Source of the DNA: DATBRC01 sp036560485 | GTDB taxonomy: Bacteria; Pseudomonadota; Gammaproteobacteria; Burkholderiales; Burkholderiaceae_D | Assembly: GCA_036560485.1 (NCBI GenBank) | Contig: DATBRC010000037.1 | Coordinates: 38,404 to 102,403 of the forward strand | Length of the DNA stretch: 64,000 nucleotides | Direction of reading: 5' to 3' | Shown here: in pieces, positions 26,214-35,401 of the stretch | How positions within the stretch are numbered: the first letter of the stretch is position 1 | How the letters are laid out: each line of letters opens with the position of its first letter | The notes under the pieces: generated by a model | The model's input: the letters and a program-made list of their open reading frames with translations, nothing else | Database searches by the model: none | What the model was told of the DNA's origin: nothing | Program-made: the position numbers and the translations under genes

Positions 26214-27041
26214 ACTTTCGTCACTTTTTATCTTATCGGATAAGAGGTTGCGCGAGCCGGAAAATATTCGGCTCTGTACTCTGGGAATTTACCTGCAGTG
26301 GAGCACAAAGCTCTGTCATATCTTGTTGTGCCTGTGTTTTCTTGCAGCTGAGATTCATGGTGCCACAACCGAGTGTACGGCCATTCGTCACCTACTCAAG
26401 CATGCGTCGCCGGTAACGGCGGGGTATGAAGCCTTGAGAACAATGTACTCCCGCGCAAGCGGTATCCATGTCACGCAAGTAAATGGGTAGACACTGCCAG
26501 CAGCAAGGCGGTCGAGAGGCTAGGTGAATGCCGCATGGGCAATGTAATGTGAACTGTTGCCTGAACCCCCGTGACTATTGAAAGGCTAAAGCTGCTGTTG
26601 GCCTTAACCAAACGGTGAGTGGTCGGTTATTCCTGTCAAAGTTGGGAATACGTCGTCATCAGACCACCGGGGGAGAAACAGACCCTAAACGGCTAGTCGC
26701 GTCGCAGTTGGACGCGTCGGTATGGCAGGGAACGTGGTAAGCCCGATCATCCGCCACCTGTCCAGAACATCGGAAAGGTGGCAGGCAACCCGCAAGGGAA
26801 GCTGTTGGATGAGCGGGTAGAGGAGGATGGAAAAAGCGAATGCCGGGTTGTAATGATCCGGATAGGGATTGCAGGTTTATCCTGACCTGAAAGGGTGCCC
26901 ACTTCCATCTGGTGTAACAGTCGTTAACGACTGTATTGACTTGAGTAGTGAGTCGTTTTTTTCAATCGCCCCGAAGGGACGCAGTTTTCCCTTCGGGGGG
27001 AACGTGCGTCCTCGGCGGGCATTAACTATCCGAGGTTCAGC

Positions 27042-28745
27042 ATGAGAGTAATTGATCTGAATGAGATCGGTTCTGCGACCTCGCACGCCCCGACGGATTG
27101 GGTTTCCATTGATTGGAGACGCGTCCAGCAGAACGTGCGAGTCATGCAGCACCGAATAGCGAAGGCAGCACAGGAAGGCAACTGGCGCAGAGTGAAAGCT
27201 TTGCAACGGTGGCTGACCCGCTCGTTTAGTGCGAAAGCGCTGGCAGTCAAACGAGTGACGGAGAATCAAGGCAAACGCACTGCTGGTGTGGATGGCGATC
27301 TGTGGGATAACCCGCAGAAGAAGTTCGCGGCAATTGCGGAGTTGAAGAAACAGCGGTATCGACCCTTGCCGTTACGGAGGGTTTATATTCCGAAATCGAA
27401 TGGTAAGGAACGCCCGTTGGGCATTCCTACCATGCATGACAGAGCCATGCAGGCGCTTCATCTGTTGGCACTCGATCCGGTATTGGAATCGGTGAGCGAT
27501 CCGAATTCTTATGGATTCAGGAAAAATCGCTGCACCGCCGATGCGATGGCCCAGATATTTGTGAAAATGTCCCAAAAGGTTGCGGCCCAATGGGTATTGG
27601 ATGCTGATATTGAAGGCTTCTTCGACAACATAAATCACGACTGGATGGTCGACCATGTGTGCATGGACAAATCGATCCTTCAGAAATGGTTGAAGTCCGG
27701 GGTAGTCAACCGGGGACAATTGGTCGCCACCACGGCAGGAACGCCTCAGGGCGGGATCGCGAGTCCCGCTTTGGCAAATTGGGCGTTGAATGGTTTGGAA
27801 ATGAAACTCATGGAGCATCTTGATGCGAAATGGGGCGTGACCAAAACCAAGAAACTGAAAGTCGGTGTCATTCGATATGCGGACGATTTCATCGTAACCA
27901 GTGCTTCAAAAGAGCTGCTGGAAACTGAAGTCAAGCCGTGGATAGAAACATTCCTTGCAGAACGAGGATTGCAATTATCCGCGAGTAAAACGCGTATCGT
28001 CCACATTGATGACGGTTTCGACTTTCTAGGGTGGAATTTCCGGAAGTATTCGGGAACACTGCTCATCAAGCCAAGTAAGAAGAATGTGCAAACGTTCTAC
28101 GAAAAGGTAAGGAGAGTCATCAACGACTGTGTCGGAATAAAGCAAGAGGAGTTGATCCGAATGCTGAATCCGATATTACGCGGCTGGGCGCAATATCATA
28201 GCCCAGTCGTAGCCAAGCAAGCGTTTTCGCGCATGGAGTGGCTGATTCATTGGCGACTCTGGCGCTGGGCGAAACGTCGGCATCCGACAAAGAACGCTAA
28301 CTGGATTCGCCGGAAGTATTGGCGGTCAGTAGGTGAACGGAATTGGGTGTTTGCGACGGATGTGGATTTGAACAATGGCAACAAAAGTGTGATGGAACTG
28401 TACTCGTTGTCAAGTGCTCCCATCGAACGGCACAAGAAAGTCAAAGGGGCGTACCACCCCTATGATGCGAATTGGGAACAGTATGGTGAGACGCTTCGAC
28501 AGGAGCGCATGCTTGATAAGATGCGATACCGGAAGGAGTGGGTTAAACTGTACGCCGACCAACGAGGCTTGTGCGCGTTTTGTGGATGCGAGATGGACTT
28601 GGACACTGGATGGCACGACCACCATATTGAGTATCGTATGATGGGCGGCTCCGATGCCCTTGGAAATCGCGTGTTGCTACACCCGACTTGCCATACGCAA
28701 ATTCACAGTCTCGGTTTAAAAGTTGTTAAGCCGGCTTCTGTATAG
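27042..28745 (+). CDS. ltrA: Group II intron reverse transcriptase/maturase with HNH endonuclease
   Basis: This 567-residue protein has an N-terminal RT-0/RT-1 region (NWRRVKALQRWLTRSFSAKALAVKRVT), RT blocks through LPLRRVYIPKSNGKERPLGIPTMHDR, and the YADD catalytic motif in VIRYADDFIVT. The maturase X domain (about 330-430) ends in RGWAQYHSPV. The C-terminal HNH nuclease (about 500-555) has CAFCG, HHIEYRMMGG and HPTCHTQIH. It folds and splices the intron RNA and copies it into DNA targets. The frame is complete, so the element may still be active. It lies in domain IV, ending 18 bases before domain V. Confidence 0.93.
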   Translation: MRVIDLNEIGSATSHAPTDWVSIDWRRVQQNVRVMQHRIAKAAQEGNWRRVKALQRWLTRSFSAKALAVKRVTENQGKRTAGVDGDLWDNPQKKFAAIAELKKQRYRPLPLRRVYIPKSNGKERPLGIPTMHDRAMQALHLLALDPVLESVSDPNSYGFRKNRCTADAMAQIFVKMSQKVAAQWVLDADIEGFFDNINHDWMVDHVCMDKSILQKWLKSGVVNRGQLVATTAGTPQGGIASPALANWALNGLEMKLMEHLDAKWGVTKTKKLKVGVIRYADDFIVTSASKELLETEVKPWIETFLAERGLQLSASKTRIVHIDDGFDFLGWNFRKYSGTLLIKPSKKNVQTFYEKVRRVINDCVGIKQEELIRMLNPILRGWAQYHSPVVAKQAFSRMEWLIHWRLWRWAKRRHPTKNANWIRRKYWRSVGERNWVFATDVDLNNGNKSVMELYSLSSAPIERHKKVKGAYHPYDANWEQYGETLRQERMLDKMRYRKEWVKLYADQRGLCAFCGCEMDLDTGWHDHHIEYRMMGGSDALGNRVLLHPTCHTQIHSLGLKVVKPASV

Positions 28746-28763
28746 AAGCTTTTTGTTATGCTT

Positions 28764-28797
28764 GAGCCGTGTGCGGTGAAAGTCGCATGCACGGTTC
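28764..28797 (+). ncRNA. Group II intron domain V (catalytic hairpin)
   Basis: A 34-base hairpin starts GAGCCGTGTGCGGTGAAAG and ends CACGGTTC, with the AGC-type catalytic triad region as GAGCC at the base, a GAAA-type tetraloop, and the usual bulge. Domain VI, with a long stem (GGGGAGAAATCTG...CAGATTTCTCC) and a candidate branch-point A, follows at about 28800-28836. Confidence 0.9.
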
Positions 28798-28856
28798 TTA
28801 GGGGGGAGAAATCTGGAGACAGATTTCTCCTACCCTACCTTTGACCCTCTTTTTTT

Positions 28857-30218
28857 ATGTCTATCGTTTCCCCCACAGCACCAAAAGTTGGTTTCGTTTC
28901 ATTAGGCTGCCCCAAGGCGCTGGTCGATTCCGAACAAATTCTGACTCAGTTGCGCGCAGAAGGCTATGATACAGCCAAGTCGTACGACGGCGCCGACCTG
29001 GTTATTGTCAATACATGCGGATTCATTGATGCCGCAGTTCAGGAGTCGCTCGACGCAATTGGCGAAGCGCTGAATGAAAACGGCAAGGTTATCGTGACCG
29101 GTTGCCTCGGTGCCAAGAAGGATGCTGCAGGCGACGACATCATTCAAAAAGTCCATCCTAAAGTGTTGGCTGTAACAGGCCCGCATGCATTGGGTGAAGT
29201 GATGTCCGCCGTCCATTTGCACTTGCCGAAACCGCATGCGCCGTTTCTGGATCTTGTGCCGGCACAAGGCGTAAAGCTGACGCCAAAACATTTCGCGTAT
29301 CTGAAAATTTCCGAAGGCTGCAATCATCGCTGCAGTTTTTGCATCATTCCCTCAATGCGCGGCGATCTGGTGTCGCGCCCGATTGCCGATGTGATGCTGG
29401 AAGCGGAGAACTTGTTCAAGGCCGGTGTAAAGGAATTGCTGGTCATTTCGCAAGACACCAGCGCCTATGGCGTCGACGTCAAATTCCGGATGGGCTTCTG
29501 GAATGGCAAACCGGTCAAGACCCATATGACGCAATTGGTTACGGCATTGGGCGAACTGGCGGCACAGTATGGTGCATGGGTGCGTTTGCACTACGTCTAT
29601 CCTTATCCGCATGTCGATGCAATTATTCCGTTGATGGCTGAGGGCAGTGTGTTGCCTTATCTGGATGTGCCATTACAGCATGCACATCCGGATGTATTGA
29701 AGCGCATGAAGCGCCCCGCCAATGGCGAGAAAAATATCGAACGTATTCAAGCATGGCGCGCGATGTGTCCTGACATCACGATACGCTCCACGTTCATCGC
29801 CGGTTTTCCAGGTGAGACGGAACAGGAATTTGAATACCTGCTCGACTTTTTGAAAGAAGCGGAAATAGATCGCTTGGGTTGCTTTGCGTACTCCCCGGTA
29901 GAAGGTGCGACGGCGAATGAATTGGATAATCCGGTGCCGGAAGAATTGCGCGAAGAACGTCGCGGCCGTGTGATGGAATTGCAAGAGACGATTTCCAAAA
30001 AGCGCTTGCAGGCGAAGGTCGGCAAAACCATTCGCGTGTTGATCGATGAAGTCAATCGTGACGGCGGCGTCGGACGTTCTGCAGCAGATGCGCCTGAAAT
30101 CGACGGTGTGGTGTATGTGAAGCCGCCTTATGAGCCGCACAGGAAATTGAAAGTCGGCGAATTTGTCGAGGTCGAAGTGACCGCGGCAGACGCACATGAC
30201 TTATGGGCTGCGGCGTAA
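28857..30218 (+). CDS. rimO: Ribosomal protein S12 methylthiotransferase RimO
   Basis: This 453-residue radical-SAM methylthiotransferase has an N-terminal UPF0004 domain (about 10-100) with conserved Cys in SLGCPKALVDSE, NTCGFI and TGCLGAKK for the auxiliary cluster. The radical-SAM motif CNHRCSFC lies at Cys155, Cys159 and Cys162, and a TRAM-like domain ends the protein. It methylthiolates Asp of S12. No Shine-Dalgarno sequence is visible: the ATG is 18 bases after the 3' splice site of the intron. Intron removal would join it to the TACAAT box and short leader upstream of 25903. Confidence 0.92.
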   Translation: MSIVSPTAPKVGFVSLGCPKALVDSEQILTQLRAEGYDTAKSYDGADLVIVNTCGFIDAAVQESLDAIGEALNENGKVIVTGCLGAKKDAAGDDIIQKVHPKVLAVTGPHALGEVMSAVHLHLPKPHAPFLDLVPAQGVKLTPKHFAYLKISEGCNHRCSFCIIPSMRGDLVSRPIADVMLEAENLFKAGVKELLVISQDTSAYGVDVKFRMGFWNGKPVKTHMTQLVTALGELAAQYGAWVRLHYVYPYPHVDAIIPLMAEGSVLPYLDVPLQHAHPDVLKRMKRPANGEKNIERIQAWRAMCPDITIRSTFIAGFPGETEQEFEYLLDFLKEAEIDRLGCFAYSPVEGATANELDNPVPEELREERRGRVMELQETISKKRLQAKVGKTIRVLIDEVNRDGGVGRSAADAPEIDGVVYVKPPYEPHRKLKVGEFVEVEVTAADAHDLWAAA

Positions 30219-30239
30219 ATCATTGCCAGGAGATTGCAG

Positions 30240-31406
30240 GTGACTGATAAAAAATCTCTCCAGACTTCCCTGATCCATAGCGATTACACGCCACCCGCAG
30301 GGTTTGGTGCATTTCCCACGCCGATCCATCATGCTTCGACCGTCTTGTTCAAGAATGTCGCAGCCATGCGCTCGCGCAATTGGCAAGACAAGTCGAGCTA
30401 CACCTACGGTTTGCATGGCACACCGACTTCATTCACGCTGGAAGCGCGTTTGGCCGAGATCGAAGGCGGCACGCATTGCCTGTTGGCGCCCAGCGGTTTG
30501 GCAGCAATTGCGATGGTCGATATGGCGCTCCTCAAAAGCGGCGACGATGTACTGATTCCGGATAACGTCTACAACCCGAATCGTGAATTGGGTAATTGGC
30601 TGGCGCGAGACTATGCAATTACTGCACGTTATTACGATCCATTGATCGGCGAGCGCATTGCCGATTTAATTCAGCCCAATACCAAACTGATCTGGACCGA
30701 AGCACCTGGTTCCGTGTCGATGGAAGTGCCCGATATCCCTGCAATCTGCCGTGCCGCGCATGACAAGGGTGTGCTGGTTGCGCTGGATAATACCTGGACA
30801 GCAGGCGTTGCATTTCGCGCCTTCGATCATGGTGTCGACATCGTGATGCAGGCATTGACCAAGTACCAGTCCGGCGGTTCGGATGTTTTGATGGGCGCTG
30901 TCATCACACGCGATCAGTCATTGATCCATCGTATCGAGCTGGCACATATGCGGCTTGGTTTGGGCGTCGGCATGGATGATGTCTACCTGGTGCTGCGTGG
31001 TTTGCCTACGCTCAAAATGCGATTTGACGCGCATGATGCCGGTGCACGCAAAGTGGCGACATGGTTGAAAGGCCGCAAGGAAATTTCAAAAGTGTTGCAT
31101 CCGGCATTTGCCGATTGTCCTGGTCATGCAATCTGGCAGCGCGACTTTACCGGTGCCGGCGGATTGTTTTCAGTGCTGTTTGATGCGCAGTACACGGAAG
31201 AGCAGACGGATCGTTTTATCGATAGCCTGAAGCTTTTTAAAATCGGGTTCAGTTGGGGCGGCGCTGCCAGTTTATGCGTGCCGTATCGTATTCAACACAT
31301 GCGAAAAAATTGGACGGATAAAGGACAATTGATTCGCTTTAATGTCGGGCTGGAAGATCCGCAGGATTTGATTGCGGATATTGAGCAGGCGTTGCATGCA
31401 TTTTGA
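30240..31406 (+). CDS. metC: Cystathionine beta-lyase MetC
   Basis: This 388-residue Cys/Met-metabolism PLP enzyme is read from the GTG at 30240. AGGAG lies 7 bases upstream, whereas the TTG at 30234 is only 1 base from it. The pattern is typical: YTYGLHGTPTSFTLEARLAEIEGG, LLAPSGLAAIAMVDMALL, DNVYNPNR, LIWTEAPGSVSMEVPDI, LDNTWTAGV, and ALTKYQSGGSDVLMG with the PLP Lys. The length and the segment SFSWGGAASLC-like near the end fit MetC rather than MetB/MetZ. The last 274 bp exist in a second copy at 35128-35401. Confidence 0.88.
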   Translation: MTDKKSLQTSLIHSDYTPPAGFGAFPTPIHHASTVLFKNVAAMRSRNWQDKSSYTYGLHGTPTSFTLEARLAEIEGGTHCLLAPSGLAAIAMVDMALLKSGDDVLIPDNVYNPNRELGNWLARDYAITARYYDPLIGERIADLIQPNTKLIWTEAPGSVSMEVPDIPAICRAAHDKGVLVALDNTWTAGVAFRAFDHGVDIVMQALTKYQSGGSDVLMGAVITRDQSLIHRIELAHMRLGLGVGMDDVYLVLRGLPTLKMRFDAHDAGARKVATWLKGRKEISKVLHPAFADCPGHAIWQRDFTGAGGLFSVLFDAQYTEEQTDRFIDSLKLFKIGFSWGGAASLCVPYRIQHMRKNWTDKGQLIRFNVGLEDPQDLIADIEQALHAF

Positions 31407-31518
31407 TTGCCGCAATCAGGATTTGGTTTGGCATGCATGATCAAATAATTCAACGTTTTTCTGAATCGAGACAGTCCGTATAACATCAAATAAATAAAAA
31501 ACCTCGGGAAAAAATATC

Positions 31519-31714
31519 ATGCCCAATCAAAATACTGTTCTCATTCTTCAGGGGGTGCGCACTCGGTGCGTATCAAGCAGGCGTGTATCAGCAACTGCAT
31601 GAGAAGCACACGCCAGTCGATTGGGTCATCGGCACAGCAATTCATGGTGCTGTTATGGCAGGCAGCCTAGTGCCTAAAATTTTCAATCAGTGCTTTGCAA
31701 AAGATAATCTGTAA
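31519..31714 (+). pseudogene. N-terminal remnant of a patatin-like phospholipase gene
   Basis: The ATG opens a frame reading NQNTVLILQG, then shifts. In another frame the sequence continues AYQAGVYQQLHEKHTPVDWVIGTAIHGAVMAGS. Intact patatin-like proteins read LQGGGALGAYQAGVYQ...DWVIGTSIGAINAA here. So the gene has a frameshift in the oxyanion-hole region, and the nucleophile Ser of GTSIG is now Ala (GTAIH). It stops at 31712-31714, just before the histidine kinase gene. The matching C-terminal remnant is at 34932-35127. Confidence 0.75.
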
Positions 31715-31744
31715 TAGAACAAATAGCTCAAGAGGACATCTTAG

Positions 31745-34700
31745 ATGAGCGCCAATTCAATCAATGACTTAGATAAAGTCCTTCAGCCGTTGTATTACCC
31801 TTTGCTCGAAAAAATATCCTGTACTCTTGAGATCGAAGCTCTGTTGAAACACATAGGAAAGGACATAATCGATTTAGGATTGGTCGATGCCATGGCGATC
31901 CTGCTCAAGGATCCTGTGGAACCAGTGCTGTCTTACGAAATGATTCAGCTCTCCGAGAAGCTGGCGGCCGTCAGTCGGTCATATTTCAAATTGAAGGTTA
32001 ATCTGGCCGACAACGACGAGAACGCCATAGCGTTTCGTGAAGACAGGATGCTTGAACTGAATACAAAAACGATCCTGAACGCGCATCCGGATATTCAGAC
32101 AAGATTTGTGCGTTGGCAAATGCATTCACTGCTCATTTTTCCTTTCCATCATCAAGGTCAAGCTGTTGGAACATTAATGATATTCCGCACACATGCGACA
32201 ATTGAGGAATCCGTTGTCATTGCCATTCGCAAATTTGTAGAGTCCTTTTCGACTCAAATCGTCAATAGTGCTGCGCATAGTCGGCTTGCCGAAAAGGCAC
32301 AAGCTGTTGAGCTTGCAGTTTACGAACAGGCCATGTTTCTGGAATTCATCTCGAAGATGAATAACCTCACGGCATCTCAGCAGATTTTTGAATTGATTGC
32401 AGACGAATTTCTCCGGTCTTATCCATTCGATTTGGCATTTTTCAGCATGATAGAGGGCAAGCATCTTGTCCCTCAATGTTTCCGTGCGGCCGCTCCGGAA
32501 GTCGAATCGATTCGTGATGTCTCCGAGAGCTATTATCAGCGCCTCGGAAAATTTGAGATGCGGATCGAAGAGGGCACCATTCCTTTATGCGGGGTCAAAA
32601 ACCTGCCGGTCTATGTTATTGATGCGCAGCAGGTCTTGCATCTTCCCATGGCGCAGCAGGACAGAAGTGCTCTTGACATGCTGATCGCGCACGGTACTCC
32701 AATGCGCACTTTGCTCAACATTCCGATCTGCCGTAACCAGAAACCAATCGGTGTCCTGACCCTGGAGAGTATGCGCAGCATCGTTGATCTTGCGCCCACT
32801 CAGATTGACTTCATGATACTGCTTTGTTCCTTCATGGGCACTTCGATCGAGAATGCAAAGCTGTATATCAGTGCAGCGGAACAGGAACGCGCATTGAAAA
32901 TCGCCAAGGAACAGGCTGAGCAGGCATCACGCATGAAATCAGCGTTTCTGGCAAACATGAGCCACGAAATCCGTACCCCAATGAACGCCATTATTGGTTT
33001 GGCGCATTTGGCTTTGCGGACAGGACTAGATAAAAGGCAACGTGACTATATTGAAAAGATCCATAGTGCAGGAATTTCGCTTCTTGGCATCATTAACGAT
33101 ATCCTTGATTTTTCCAAGATCGAAGCCGGCAAGGTCGATATAGAGCACATAGACTTTAATCTTGAAACTGTGTTGACCAAAGTCGCTACTGTAACGAGTG
33201 CAAAAGCGAGCGACAAAGGCCTGGAATTCATGTTCCAGATTTCCTCATCGGTACCTTGCACCTTGATCGGTGACCCGCTACGGCTCGGTCAGGTGTTAAC
33301 CAATCTCATCAATAACGCCATCAAATTTACCGATAAAGGAGAAATTCATATTACTTGCCGCGTGCTGGAAATCAACGAAGATGATCGAATTAAACTGGAA
33401 TTTCAAGTGCGCGATACCGGCATTGGTATGACACCAGAACAATCGAGCAAATTATTCCGCGCCTTTAGCCAAGCCGACGAATCCACTACACGAAAATATG
33501 GAGGCACAGGTTTGGGCCTGTCCATTTCCAAAGGAATGGTCGAACTCATGGGAGGCACCATTGGGTTGACCAGTGAAATCAATCGCGGTACGGCCATGCA
33601 TTTCACCGCCTGGTTCGGCAAAGGGGAAGAACAGGCGCAGCGACATGAGATGCCACATGCACTCAATGGCTTACGCATCCTGGTGGTCGATGACAATTCC
33701 GTCGCCTGCGAAATCATGGTTGAGGCGTTGGCCTCGTTGCCAGTAGAAGTCGACCAAGTCACCAGTGGTATTGAAGCATTGGCAGCAATCAGTACGCATC
33801 AAGGAGGCCATGCCTACGATGTTGTGCTAACCGATTTACGCATGCCAGGGATGGACGGGATTGAACTGATGCGTATCGCCAAGCTAGAGACCAAACTACA
33901 AAAATTACCAATGTTTATCCTTGTCAGCGCGTATGGTGCCGATGAGCTGATCCATCGTCCTGACAGTGCACTAGCCAGTGGTTTCTTGCTGAAGCCGTTT
34001 ACCCCTTCAACGCTGGTCGATACTTTGATAGAACTCTACGCAGTACGCCCTAGCACCATCCATGTACAAACCGGCAGTCGGATTCCACGTTTTGAAGATC
34101 TAAATGTTTTGTTAGTGGAAGATAATGATGTCAACCAATTGATTGCATGTGAATTAATGGCGGCCGCTGGTGTAGATGTGGAAGTGGCTGGTAACGGTCG
34201 TATCGCTGTTGATCGCTTACAAGCGGTTGATCCTGATTGTTTCGACATAGTATTCATGGATATACAAATGCCAGAGATGGATGGGCATACTGCTACGCAA
34301 ACCATTCGCCGCAATCCGCAATTAAGGGCATTACCCATAGTTGCCATGACAGCGCATGCCATGTTGGATGAGCGTGACCGGTGTCTGGCATCCGGAATGA
34401 ATGATTACATCACCAAGCCGATCAATCCAGAAGAACTTTATCGCGCCATCAGGAACTTGTACCCAATGCACGAAAATAAATCTGTTATTGATAGGTTGCC
34501 GGACTCGTCCTCCACTAAATACAGTGATGGAATGATGAACAGGAATGATCACGATATTCAATGCATCTCAGAACTGGCCATACGAGTTGAGGAAGGCATT
34601 CGAGCAGGCGAAGCGGTAACAACGCTTGCTCCTTTATTGGAAAAATTGAAGTCTGAAATGCTATCGTTGCAAAAAGCATTGTTGCATGCATTGCCAAGCA

Positions 34701-34915
34701 AGATAGAAGGCGGAGCAAACGCACTTTCTGACGATATAGATCGATTGGCTGCGCAAGAATTATTGCAACAATTCGCCGAGCTACTTAAAAATCCTGACGT
34801 TAATCCGACAGAGCTACTTGAACGCTCGGAGAAATTATTGAGAGATGCAGTGGATGGCGCCACATATCAAGAAATCGTCCATATGGCGCATCAATTGGAC
34901 TGCTTGGCTCCCTGA
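31745..34915 (+). CDS. Hybrid sensor histidine kinase with two receiver domains
   Basis: This 1056-residue protein has no transmembrane segment. GAF-like sensor domains cover about residues 40-190 and 215-380, with a short coiled coil near 385. HisKA has the phospho-acceptor His407 in MSHEIRTPMNAIIG. HATPase follows (about 510-625; NLINNAIKFTDKG, DTGIGM, GGTGLGLSISKGM). Two receivers follow, about 645-765 (Asp in LTDLRMPG) and about 790-910 (Asp in FMDIQMPEMDG). The 145-residue tail is helical but lacks an HPt HxxKG motif, so phosphotransfer would need a separate protein. The gene is intact and sits exactly between two pieces of a broken phospholipase gene. No cognate regulator is adjacent. 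Confidence 0.9.
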   Translation: MSANSINDLDKVLQPLYYPLLEKISCTLEIEALLKHIGKDIIDLGLVDAMAILLKDPVEPVLSYEMIQLSEKLAAVSRSYFKLKVNLADNDENAIAFREDRMLELNTKTILNAHPDIQTRFVRWQMHSLLIFPFHHQGQAVGTLMIFRTHATIEESVVIAIRKFVESFSTQIVNSAAHSRLAEKAQAVELAVYEQAMFLEFISKMNNLTASQQIFELIADEFLRSYPFDLAFFSMIEGKHLVPQCFRAAAPEVESIRDVSESYYQRLGKFEMRIEEGTIPLCGVKNLPVYVIDAQQVLHLPMAQQDRSALDMLIAHGTPMRTLLNIPICRNQKPIGVLTLESMRSIVDLAPTQIDFMILLCSFMGTSIENAKLYISAAEQERALKIAKEQAEQASRMKSAFLANMSHEIRTPMNAIIGLAHLALRTGLDKRQRDYIEKIHSAGISLLGIINDILDFSKIEAGKVDIEHIDFNLETVLTKVATVTSAKASDKGLEFMFQISSSVPCTLIGDPLRLGQVLTNLINNAIKFTDKGEIHITCRVLEINEDDRIKLEFQVRDTGIGMTPEQSSKLFRAFSQADESTTRKYGGTGLGLSISKGMVELMGGTIGLTSEINRGTAMHFTAWFGKGEEQAQRHEMPHALNGLRILVVDDNSVACEIMVEALASLPVEVDQVTSGIEALAAISTHQGGHAYDVVLTDLRMPGMDGIELMRIAKLETKLQKLPMFILVSAYGADELIHRPDSALASGFLLKPFTPSTLVDTLIELYAVRPSTIHVQTGSRIPRFEDLNVLLVEDNDVNQLIACELMAAAGVDVEVAGNGRIAVDRLQAVDPDCFDIVFMDIQMPEMDGHTATQTIRRNPQLRALPIVAMTAHAMLDERDRCLASGMNDYITKPINPEELYRAIRNLYPMHENKSVIDRLPDSSSTKYSDGMMNRNDHDIQCISELAIRVEEGIRAGEAVTTLAPLLEKLKSEMLSLQKALLHALPSKIEGGANALSDDIDRLAAQELLQQFAELLKNPDVNPTELLERSEKLLRDAVDGATYQEIVHMAHQLDCLAP

Positions 34916-34931
34916 ATTAGGGATCCAGGAT

Positions 34932-35127
34932 ATACAAAGGGCGATTCGCGTCTTGATCGAACACTTACCGCCTGAAGAACGCAAGATGAAAGGAAGAAAG
35001 CATCACAACCATTGATCCAGTTGGGATGCGACTATACGATCAATGTCGTTCATCTGATCATGAAAGCGATGCCGGGAGATCACTACTTCAGGCATGTCGA
35101 TATCAGCGAATCCATCGCGCTGGCGGG
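34932..35127 (+). pseudogene. C-terminal remnant of the patatin-like phospholipase gene
   Basis: One frame reads IQRAIRVLIEHLPPEERK and stops at 35013-35015. The adjacent frame continues LIQLGCDYTINVVHLIMKAMPGDHYFRHVDIS. This matches the end of patatin-like proteins with a DUF3734 tail (a NIVHLIYR...DYEFS-type pattern). A frameshift separates the two parts, and the frame then runs straight into the duplicated metC end, giving a chimeric open frame 35012-35401 that is unlikely to be functional. Confidence 0.6.
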
Positions 35128-35401
35128 CTGGCAGCGCCACTTTACTGGCATCGGTGGTTTATTCTCGGTAGTGTTCGATACTCGCTACACGGAAGAACAG
35201 ACGGATCGTTTTGTCGATAGCCTGAAGCTTTTTAAAATTGGTTTCAGCTGGGGCGGCGCTGCCAGTTTGTGCGTACCGTATCGTATTCAACACATGCGAA
35301 AAAATTGGACGGATAAAGGACAATTGATTCGCTTTAATGTCGGACTGGAAGATCCGCAGGATTCGATTGCGGATATTGAGCAGGCGTTACGTACGCTTTA
35401 A
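35128..35401 (+). pseudogene. Duplicate of the last 274 bp of metC
   Basis: From CTGGCAGC onward this region aligns without gaps to 31133-31406, the 3' end of metC, and encodes the same last ~90 residues with few changes. The central 160 bases are almost identical at nucleotide level. No PLP-binding part is present, so it cannot be an active lyase. It overlaps the stop of dedA on the opposite strand by 4 bases. Confidence 0.85.

Larger units (their letters stand above)
25903..28838 (+). mobile_element. Group II intron inserted in the rimO leader
   Basis: The 5' end GTGCGAC starts at 25903 and the 3' end is placed after TACCCTAC at 28838, just beyond domain VI. The 5' exon ends with IBS2 CAATAG (25889-25894) and IBS1 ACTTTG (25897-25902). 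Perfect complements lie inside the intron: EBS2 CTATTG at 26575-26580 and EBS1 CAAAGT at 26637-26642. An intact maturase is encoded at 27042-28745, and domain V is at 28764-28797. The D5 sequence and the HNH-bearing maturase suggest the chloroplast-like (CL) class. The 5' arm before the maturase is about 1.14 kb, roughly twice what I expect. The 3' boundary could be off by one or two bases. Confidence 0.8.

Noticed and set aside
26003..26490. Two small plus-strand frames in the intron 5' arm
   Set aside because: Neither has a ribosome binding site or recognisable features; they lie in ribozyme sequence.
35012..35401. Independent 129-residue gene
   Set aside because: It is a chimeric frame of a phospholipase remnant and the duplicated metC end, without a PLP-binding region or plausible start.
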